Positions 58,021-64,000 of a stretch of DNA of 64,000 nucleotides are shown here, one piece after another. The stretch spans positions 682,001 to 746,000 of the forward strand of contig NZ_CP012661.1 of NCBI RefSeq assembly GCF_001620265.1. Direction: 5' to 3'. The stretch's first letter is position 1. Every line of letters begins with the position of its first letter. Source of the DNA: Frigidibacter mobilis (GTDB taxonomy: Bacteria > Pseudomonadota > Alphaproteobacteria > Rhodobacterales > Rhodobacteraceae). Below the pieces are notes generated by a model. The model was not told where the DNA came from and ran no database searches. It saw nothing but the letters and a program-made list of their open reading frames with translations. The translations under genes and the position numbers were made by a program.

Positions 58021-59681
58021 CAGGCAGCGTCCTTCTTCTTCTGGTGGCCGTGCTCGTAATCTTCCAGGAATTGCAGAACCTCGGCGCGGTAGGCGTAATA
58101 GTCGGGATGCTCCAGCAGCGCCTTGCGGGTGCGGGGGCGCGGCAGCTTCACCTCGGTGATCTTGCCGATGGTGGCGCGGGGGCCGTTGGTCATCATCACC
58201 ACGCGGTCGGCGAGCAGGATCGCCTCGTCGACATCATGGGTCACGCAGACGGCGGTGACCTTGGTGCGCGACCACACCTCCATCAGCACTTCCTGCAGCT
58301 CCCACCGCGTCAGGCTGTCGAGCATCCCGAAGGGCTCGTCCAGCAGCAGCAGCTTGGGCGAGAGCGCAAAGGCGCGGGCGATGCCGACGCGCTGGCGCAT
58401 GCCGTTCGACATCTCGCTGGCGGGGCGGTCCATCGCGTCACCGAGGCCGACACGTTCAAGGTAGTATTCCACCACCTCCTGCCGTTCGGCCCGGCTGGCG
58501 GTGGGATAGACGCGGTCCACCCCGATGGCGACATTCTCCTTGGCGGTGAGCCAGGGGAACAGGCTGGGCGACTGGAACACCACGGCGCGTTCGGGGTTTG
58601 CGCCCGTCACCTCGCGGCCATCGAGCTTGATGGCGCCGCTGGAGATGTCGTTGAGGCCGGCGGCCATCGTGAGGACGGTGGACTTGCCGCAGCCGGAATG
58701 GCCGATCAGGCTGACGAACTCGCCTTTCCGCAGCTTCAGGTCGAACTTGTCGACCACGGTCAGCGGGCCCTGCGGCGTGGGGTAGACCTTGGAGAGTTGC
58801 GAGAATTCCAGGTACTTGTCCGAGGCCGGGCTTTTTGCCGCCTGCGCATAGGCGCGGGGCGTGCCGTGGATCGGCGTGACCTGCGGCAGCAGCCGGGTTT
58901 CGGCGACCTTGCCAGAGATCCCGGCATCCATCAGGTATTTCGTTACCTCGGCCCGCAGCGCCTTGAAGGCGGTATCATGGTTCATCGCGGTGCGCGAGCG
59001 GGGGCGGGGGATCGCCACCTTGAAGGCCGGGCCAAGCGTGCCGTCGGGGTTCAGCGGCACGATGCGGTCGGCCAGCAGCAGCGCCTCGTCCACGTCATTG
59101 GTGATGAGCACGACGGTCTTGCGGTCGGCCTGCCAGATCCGCGTGATCTCGTCCTGCAGGTTGGCGCGGGTCAGGGCGTCGAGCGCCGAGAGCGGCTCGT
59201 CCATCAGCAGCACTGCGGGGTTCATCGCCAGCGCCCGGGCGACGGACACGCGCTGGCGCATTCCGCCCGACAGTTCGGCAGGTCGGCGGGCCTTGGCGGG
59301 GCCGAGGCCGACCATGTTGATGAACTTGTCCACGATGGCGGCGCGTTCGGCGCGGCTGGCCTGCTTGTGGACCGCGTCCACCGCCAGTGCGACATTGCCC
59401 GCTACCGTCAGCCAGGGCATCAGCGAATAGGACTGGAACACCAGCCCCCGCTCCGGCCCCGGGCCGGTGATCGGCGCGCCCTTGAACAGCACCTCGCCGC
59501 TGTCGGGCGTGGTCAGTCCGGCCATCAGGTTGATGAGCGTGGTCTTGCCGGTGCCCGAAAAGCCGAGGATCGCCAGGAACTCGCCCTCGGCCACGTCGAG
59601 GGAGATGTCCTTCAACACCTCCACCCGTTCCGTGCCGGAGCCAAATCCCTTGCCGGCGCTCTTGAATGTCAGGATGCCCAT
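58020..59681 (-). CDS. nitrate ABC transporter ATPase with two fused NBDs
   Basis: 553 residues containing two complete ATPase domains: NBD1 about 1-230 (Walker A GFSGTGKTT, signature LSGGMRQRVSVARAL, Walker B VLLMDEPLSALD) and NBD2 about 290-530 (GHSGCGKST, MSNGMRQRVGIARAF, LLLLDEPFGMLD), joined by a linker with MNHDTAFKALRAEVTKYLMDAG. In cyanobacteria NrtC and NrtD are separate; here both NBDs are one chain. Shares one base with nirB. NBD2 signature is SNG rather than SGG. A longer upstream frame is shadow of nrtB. Confidence 0.9.
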   Translation of the reverse strand: MGILTFKSAGKGFGSGTERVEVLKDISLDVAEGEFLAILGFSGTGKTTLINLMAGLTTPDSGEVLFKGAPITGPGPERGLVFQSYSLMPWLTVAGNVALAVDAVHKQASRAERAAIVDKFINMVGLGPAKARRPAELSGGMRQRVSVARALAMNPAVLLMDEPLSALDALTRANLQDEITRIWQADRKTVVLITNDVDEALLLADRIVPLNPDGTLGPAFKVAIPRPRSRTAMNHDTAFKALRAEVTKYLMDAGISGKVAETRLLPQVTPIHGTPRAYAQAAKSPASDKYLEFSQLSKVYPTPQGPLTVVDKFDLKLRKGEFVSLIGHSGCGKSTVLTMAAGLNDISSGAIKLDGREVTGANPERAVVFQSPSLFPWLTAKENVAIGVDRVYPTASRAERQEVVEYYLERVGLGDAMDRPASEMSNGMRQRVGIARAFALSPKLLLLDEPFGMLDSLTRWELQEVLMEVWSRTKVTAVCVTHDVDEAILLADRVVMMTNGPRATIGKITEVKLPRPRTRKALLEHPDYYAYRAEVLQFLEDYEHGHQKKKDAA

Positions 59682-59686
59682 GCTGC

Positions 59687-60763
59687 CTACCGATTGTTCG
59701 AAAAGGTGAAGAGCGATTGCAGCGCGAACATCAGCCGGTCGAGGATGAAACCGATGATCCCGATGGTGAAGACCGCAACCATGATCCGCGCGAGGCTGCT
59801 GGAAGACCCGTTCTGGAACTCGTCCCAGATGAATTTGCCAAGCCCGGGGTTCTGCGCCAGCATCTCGGCCGCGATCAGCACCATCCAGCCCACCCCCAGC
59901 GACAGCCTGAGGCCGGTGAAGATCAGCGGCAGCGCCGAGGGCAGTACCAGCCGGGTGATCTTGGTCCAGGTGTTCAGCTGCAGCACGCGGCTGACCGAGA
60001 TCAGGTCGCGGTCGATGCTGGCGACGCCGAGCGAGGTGTTTATCAGCGTCGGCCAGAGCGAGCAGAGCGTGACGGTGATGGCCGAGGTCAGGAAGGACTT
60101 GGAGAAGACGCCGTCCTGCGTGACGTAGACGGCGGAGACCACCATCGTGACGATTGGCAGCCATGCCAGCGGCGAGACCGGCTTGAAGATCTGGATCAGC
60201 GGGTTCAGCGCGGCATTGGCGGTGGGTGACAGGCCCGCGAGGATCCCCAGCGGCACGGCGATGGCGGTGGCAATCAGGAACCCGAAGAACACCGTCTGCA
60301 CCGAGGTCCAGATCTGCGCGTAATAGGTGGGCGAGCCGGTATAGGCGCGCTCGCGCACCCGGTCGGCCTGACCGGCGGCGACCAGCTCGGCATTGCGCGC
60401 GTCTTGCCGCAGCTGGAACTCGGCGGCCTTGCTGCGCTCGGCCACATGGTCCGAATGCAGCACCAGCGCCTGTTCCCAGACCTGGCCCGGGCCGGGGATG
60501 GCGCCAAGCGAGGTGACGACGCGGGGGGCAAGCGTGGCCCACAGTGCCAGGAACAGCGCGATGGCCAGCAGCGGCACCCCCAGCAGGCGCCAGATATGCT
60601 TCATCTGCGCGGCCGGGTTGTCACCGGCCAGCGCGCGCAGCAGCGGGGTGACGAAGGACAGGCCCAGAACCTGGAACCAGCCGTCCAGCCTGTTGATCGT
60701 GGTGAACAACCGGGCGCGGCGGGCGGCGCGGTCGGGGAAGGTGGCGGGGTCGATGGCGCTCAT
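59687..60763 (-). CDS. nrtB: nitrate ABC transporter permease
   Basis: 358-residue permease of the NrtB/TauC type. Long cytoplasmic/amphipathic N-terminus, helix LLAIALFLALWATLAP, then the EAA-type loop VASIDRDLISVSRVLQLNTWTKITRLVLPSALPLIFTGL and C-terminal helices. A segment between helices (HSDHVAERSKAAEFQLRQDARNAELVAAG) is longer than in most relatives. 24 bases after nrtA. Confidence 0.93.
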   Translation of the reverse strand: MSAIDPATFPDRAARRARLFTTINRLDGWFQVLGLSFVTPLLRALAGDNPAAQMKHIWRLLGVPLLAIALFLALWATLAPRVVTSLGAIPGPGQVWEQALVLHSDHVAERSKAAEFQLRQDARNAELVAAGQADRVRERAYTGSPTYYAQIWTSVQTVFFGFLIATAIAVPLGILAGLSPTANAALNPLIQIFKPVSPLAWLPIVTMVVSAVYVTQDGVFSKSFLTSAITVTLCSLWPTLINTSLGVASIDRDLISVSRVLQLNTWTKITRLVLPSALPLIFTGLRLSLGVGWMVLIAAEMLAQNPGLGKFIWDEFQNGSSSSLARIMVAVFTIGIIGFILDRLMFALQSLFTFSNNR

Positions 60764-60787
60764 CTCATGTGTCTCCTGATGGCAGGG

Positions 60788-62146
60788 TTACCCCTGCACC
60801 TCGTTGCCGATGACGCGCTGGTCGCCCTTCAGGCCGATGGGCAGGCTGTCGATATAGGCGTTGGGGCTGCGGCCATCGAAGGGCAGGGCGTCGATGGCGC
60901 GGGAGGGCTCGGCGCGGTAGCCGTCGCTGCCGAAGGGGAAGGCCTCGGCCGGGGCGAGCCCGTCATCGACCAGCGATTGCGCGGCCTCAAGGTAAAGCTC
61001 TGGCAGGAACACGGATTGCGCGGTTTCGGCATACCATTTGTCGGTCTGCGCCTCGGGGATCTGGCCCCAGCGGCGCATCTGGGTGAGATACCAGACGGCA
61101 TCCGACGTGAAGGGATAGTTGGCCTGGTAGCGGAAGAAGACGTTGAAATCGGGAACCGGGCGAATGTCGCCTTTTTCATATTCGAAGGTGCCGGTCATCG
61201 AGTTGGCCAGCACCACCGGATCGGCGCCGACATAGCCCGGGCTACTGATGATCTGCACCGCTTCGCTGCGGTTGGCGTTATCCTCCGCGTCCAGCCACAT
61301 CGCGGCGCGGATCAGGGCGCGGGTCAGCGCCTTGACGGTGTTGGGGTTGGCCTCGACGAAATCGGCACGCAGGCCGAGTACCTTTTCGGCACGCATCGGG
61401 AAGATATCAAGGTCGGTCGCCACCGGCACGCCGATGCCCATTGCCACCGCCTGCTGGTTCCACGGCTCGCCCACGGTGTAGCCCGAGATGGTTCCGGCCT
61501 CGAGCGTGGCGGGCATCTGCGGGGGCGGCGTCACCGACAGCAGCACCTCGGCGCCGATCTGGCCGGCAGAGTTGTCGGGGCTGTAATAGCCCGGATGGAT
61601 GCCGCCTGCCGCCAGCCAGTAGCGCTGTTCGAAGTTGTGGGTGGAGACGGGGAAGACCATGCCGAGGTTGAAGGGGCGCCCCTGCGCCGCAAACGCCTCC
61701 AGCGCCGGGCGCAGCGCCTCGGCCGAGATCGGGTGCACCGGCTTGCCATCCGCATCCGAGGGGATGGCGGGGCGCATCAGCTCCCACACCTCGTTCGACA
61801 CGGTGGTGGCATTGCCGTTCAGGTCGAATACGAAGGGGGTGACGATATGGGCCTTGGTGCCGAAGCCGATGGTCGCGGCCAGTGGCTGCCCGGCCAGCAT
61901 GTGGGCGCCGTGCAGGTTGCCGTCGATCACGCCGTCGAGCAGCACCTTCCAGTTTGCCTGCGCCTCGAGCGTGACGAACAGGCCCTCATCCTCGAAATAG
62001 CCCTTCTCATAGGCGATGGCCAAGGGGGCCATATCGGTCAGCTTGATGAAGCCGAGCGTCAGGTCCTCGATTTCGGGGTGGGTATCGGCGGCCGATTGCG
62101 AGGCAATGGCGCTGATGAGGGCAGTCAAGGCAAGCTTGCGGAGCAT
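60788..62146 (-). CDS. nrtA: nitrate ABC transporter substrate-binding protein (NrtA/CmpA family)
   Basis: 452-residue periplasmic nitrate-binding protein, Sec signal LRKLALTALISAIASQSAAD. CmpA/NrtA features: LTLGFIKLTDMAPLAIAYEKGYFEDEGL, DGNLHGAHMLAGQPLA, FNLGMVFPVSTHNFEQRYWLAAGGIHPG and GTISGYTVGEPWN. Sequence-related to NasS, which lacks the signal. First gene after the ANTAR-type leader. Confidence 0.94.
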   Translation of the reverse strand: MLRKLALTALISAIASQSAADTHPEIEDLTLGFIKLTDMAPLAIAYEKGYFEDEGLFVTLEAQANWKVLLDGVIDGNLHGAHMLAGQPLAATIGFGTKAHIVTPFVFDLNGNATTVSNEVWELMRPAIPSDADGKPVHPISAEALRPALEAFAAQGRPFNLGMVFPVSTHNFEQRYWLAAGGIHPGYYSPDNSAGQIGAEVLLSVTPPPQMPATLEAGTISGYTVGEPWNQQAVAMGIGVPVATDLDIFPMRAEKVLGLRADFVEANPNTVKALTRALIRAAMWLDAEDNANRSEAVQIISSPGYVGADPVVLANSMTGTFEYEKGDIRPVPDFNVFFRYQANYPFTSDAVWYLTQMRRWGQIPEAQTDKWYAETAQSVFLPELYLEAAQSLVDDGLAPAEAFPFGSDGYRAEPSRAIDALPFDGRSPNAYIDSLPIGLKGDQRVIGNEVQG

Positions 62147-62198
62147 GGGTCATGTCCTCTGGCTGGGCCCCGCCGGGGGATGGGCTGGGGCGAAAAAC

Positions 62199-62250
62199 AA
62201 AAAAGCCGCCGACCAGTCGCTGCGGATTGCGCAGAACGGGTCAGGCGGCT
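62199..62250 (-). terminator. leader terminator before nrtA
   Basis: AGCCGCC-T-GACC pairs with GGTC-GGCGGCT (one bulged T), enclosing a small CTGCG-CAATC-CGCAG hairpin, and is followed by TTTTTTG. It is the conditional terminator of the ANTAR-type leader, about 55 bases upstream of the nrtA ATG. Confidence 0.85.
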
Positions 62251-62308
62251 GTGCCTGTGTTCCCACCATCGGGAACCGGATGTCGGGAAGTCACGCCATT
62301 GCAACTTC
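62199..62308 (-). promoter_or_regulatory. ANTAR-type antitermination leader (NasT target) of the nrt/nir/nas operon
   Basis: Two consecutive stem-loops with six-base loops on the minus strand: GAAGTTGC-[AATGGC]-GTGACTTC (62308-62287; loop has A1 and G4 as in ANTAR targets, two G-U pairs in the stem) and GTTCCC-[GATGGT]-GGGAAC (62276-62259; G4 present, position 1 is G). They are followed by a terminator (62250-62199). This is the layout recognised by ANTAR antiterminators such as NasT, encoded just upstream. Nitrate sensed by NasS should free NasT and allow readthrough into nrtA. Confidence 0.8.
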
Positions 62309-62408
62309 GCTGATCCCAGTAGCGGCCAGGGCGGGGGTCAGGTCAAACTGCAGGGCCGCGCAGGGGGGTGTTTTTCGCCACTGCTGCAAAAATGGGCGCG
62401 GATCGGGG

Positions 62409-63575
62409 TCAACGCGGGGCCAGCAGGTCAAAAACGCGACTGTCGAAGAACGCGTCGGGCGACAGAATCATCTGCCCCTGTTCCGAGGCAACCGCCGTCG
62501 GGTGATGCAGGCTGCCCTCCAGCTTTTCCGAGGCGCCCGGCAGATCGGCCCCGGCAGAGCGCAGGTTGCGCCGATAAAGGTCAGTGCGGCAGATGGCCGA
62601 GGCGGCGGCGATGCTGGCGGCGGGGTCGAGGTGGAAGCGGTCCGCCATCTGCGCCGCGAACCAGGCTGCCTGCGAGCGCCAGGGGAAGCTGGCGGCGCCT
62701 TCGAAGAAGCGGATCATGCCCGGCACCTGCCGCAGATCGCCGGCGGGCGAGATCACCATATTGCCCGACAGCGCCCGTTCCAGCACCTCGACCGGGGCGT
62801 TCACATAATCGGGGCGCGCCAGGATATCCGCCGCCACGCCGCGATTGCCGGTCTGGTGCAGCCAGCGCGCCGCCCGCCACACCGCCCGCATCAGCCGCCC
62901 GGTCAGCGCGGGGTTCGCCTCGGACCAGTCATGGCGCACGGCCAGCACCTTTTCCGGCGCCACCGCCCAGATCGCGCGGCTGGGCAGCACCAGCGTGCCG
63001 ACGCCGGCATCGACGGCGACCGATCCCCAGGGCTCGCCGACGCAAAAGGCGTCGATCTCGCCCCGCGCCAGCGCCTCGACCATCTGCGGCGGCGGGATGG
63101 TGGTCAGTTCATGGTCCAGCGCGGCGCCAGCCAGCCAGTAGGAGACGAGTTCCGCATGGGTGGAGAACGGGAAGGGAATGCCGATCCGCAGCGGGCCATC
63201 CGCGGCCTGTATCAGCGCCGCGCGGGCGGCGCGCGCATCGTGAAAGTCGAAGCCATAGCCCGCGGCGCGCATCCGCGCGGCCAGCCGCTGCGACAGGCCG
63301 ATGACATCGCCGTTCACCGACAGCACCTGCAGGATGTCCAGCCGCGCCGCCGCGCCGCCAAGCCCCATCGCCATCGCAATCGGCACCGGGGCCAGCATCT
63401 GCGCCGCCTCGACCTGGCCAAAGACCAGCATGTCGCGCAGCATCGACCAGGAGGAGGCGCGGGTCAGCTCCAGCGCGATCCCTTCTTCGGCGGCAAAGCC
63501 CATCTCGTGCGCCACCGCCAGCGGCGCCATGTCAAGCAGCGGCACAAAACCGAGGCGGAGTGGGTCGAGGCTCAT
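62409..63575 (-). CDS. nasS: nitrate sensor NasS (NrtA-like, cytoplasmic)
   Basis: 388 residues related to NrtA but without signal peptide: PLRLGFVPLLDMAPLAVAHEMGFAAEEGIAL, RIGIPFPFSTHAELVSYWLAGAALD, IDAFCVGEPWGSVAV. Known NasS binds nitrate/nitrite and holds NasT inactive in their absence. ATG overlaps the nasT stop (ATGA 63572-63575). Confidence 0.9.
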   Translation of the reverse strand: MSLDPLRLGFVPLLDMAPLAVAHEMGFAAEEGIALELTRASSWSMLRDMLVFGQVEAAQMLAPVPIAMAMGLGGAAARLDILQVLSVNGDVIGLSQRLAARMRAAGYGFDFHDARAARAALIQAADGPLRIGIPFPFSTHAELVSYWLAGAALDHELTTIPPPQMVEALARGEIDAFCVGEPWGSVAVDAGVGTLVLPSRAIWAVAPEKVLAVRHDWSEANPALTGRLMRAVWRAARWLHQTGNRGVAADILARPDYVNAPVEVLERALSGNMVISPAGDLRQVPGMIRFFEGAASFPWRSQAAWFAAQMADRFHLDPAASIAAASAICRTDLYRRNLRSAGADLPGASEKLEGSLHHPTAVASEQGQMILSPDAFFDSRVFDLLAPR

Positions 63576-64000
63576 GACAGCAGCCCCGCCGCGGTGACAA
63601 GGGCAGAGGCGACTTCGGCCACCTTGCGGCCCTGGTCCATCGCGGTCTTGCGCAGCAGGGCATAGGCGTCATCCTCGGAAATCCCGCGCGCCTTCATCAA
63701 GATGCCCTTGGCGCGGTCGATCACCTTGCGCTCTTCCAATGCACGGCGGGTTGTTTCCAGTTCGCTGCGCATCCGCCGGAACATCTGGAAACGGGCGATG
63801 GCGGCATCCATCACCCCGGCCAGCCGCTCTGGCTGCAGCCCCGCTACCACATAGGCCGACACGCCTGCCTCGATCGCCTGCCGGGTCATGTCACGGTCGG
63901 TGCGGTCGACGAAGAAGGCGACCGGGCGTTCCAGCGGGTCCGAGGCCAGCGCCATCTCCTCCAGCACATCGCGCGAGGGGTCGGCCATGTCGATCAGCAC
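63572..64000 (-). CDS. nasT: ANTAR response regulator NasT, 3' part (runs off the right edge)
   Basis: 143 codons of the C-terminal portion; the true start lies beyond base 64000. The visible start reads VLIDMADPSRDVLEEM, part of the pseudo-receiver domain, followed by GVSAYVVAGLQPERLAGVMDAAIARF, a coiled linker (MRSELETTRRALEERKVIDRAKGILM) and the ANTAR domain with RAKGILMKARGISEDDAYALLRKTAMDQGRKVAEVA. Binds hexaloop hairpins to prevent termination. Confidence 0.92.
   Translation of the reverse strand: MLIDMADPSRDVLEEMALASDPLERPVAFFVDRTDRDMTRQAIEAGVSAYVVAGLQPERLAGVMDAAIARFQMFRRMRSELETTRRALEERKVIDRAKGILMKARGISEDDAYALLRKTAMDQGRKVAEVASALVTAAGLLS

Overview
The window is GC-rich chromosomal DNA of an alphaproteobacterium, most likely a member of the Rhodobacteraceae/Paracoccaceae. 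The evidence is gene content and order: mreBCD-mrdA-rodA beside leuA, a SitABCD metal transporter, NrdHIEF, a nasTS-nrt-nirBD-nasA nitrate cluster, and short hairpin repeats with the core GAGGATATTT at gene 3' ends. No rRNA, tRNA or CRISPR array was seen.

Layout. 1-3.6 kb: the 5' part of an NhaA antiporter, a uracil-DNA-glycosylase-type protein, an SseB-type protein and a broken GhrA-like reductase. 3.6-9.2 kb: the cell-shape operon mreB-mreC-mreD-mrdA-rodA (minus strand). 9.4-11.2 kb: leuA with a leucine-rich leader peptide and competing RNA pairings. 11.5-14.4 kb: an SDR protein, an EamA exporter and an AlkX/YcaQ-type glycosylase. 14.4-20.6 kb: a dipeptide ABC transporter operon ending in an M19 dipeptidase. 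20.8-24 kb: a YdeP-type molybdoenzyme divergent from an SDR gene. 24-27.4 kb: sitABCD. 27.6-31.8 kb: an unknown secreted protein and tex. 32.0-35.5 kb: a mobile element (below). 35.6-46.6 kb: hrpB, a DUF3108 protein, meaB, a ClbS/DfsB protein, an ArsR-type regulator, rpmB, a copper chaperone pair, cobB, a CopZ-like protein and lepA. 46.7-50.8 kb: an NrdR-type box and a cobalamin riboswitch followed by nrdHIEF and a strong terminator. 50.8-64 kb: a nitrate assimilation cluster on the minus strand, nasT-nasS-[ANTAR-type leader]-nrtA-nrtB-nrtCD-nirB-nirD-nasA-trpD2-like-cobA, mostly joined by ATGA overlaps.

The most notable discovery is a complete IS1595-type element of about 3.45 kb (32043-35494). 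It has 25-bp terminal inverted repeats (two mismatches) and a flanking direct duplication, and it carries a toxin-antitoxin pair, a DUF6471 regulator, a coiled-coil membrane protein and an unknown gene. It landed inside one copy of the local hairpin repeat, and the two halves of that copy can be rejoined exactly across the element.

A second window-wide pattern is that at least 14 reading-frame breaks (ghrA, mreC, eamA, an SDR gene twice, tex, hrpB four times, an arsR-type gene twice, nasA, a passenger gene) are each repaired by adding one base at a short G or C run. Systematic homopolymer undercalling in the sequence is a better explanation than 14 decayed genes, so the genes marked frameshifted here are probably intact in the organism.

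Regulation is unusually legible. Leucine supply probably controls leuA through a near-leaderless leader peptide. B12 and NrdR probably control the B12-independent ribonucleotide reductase. NasS/NasT probably control nitrate uptake and reduction by antitermination.
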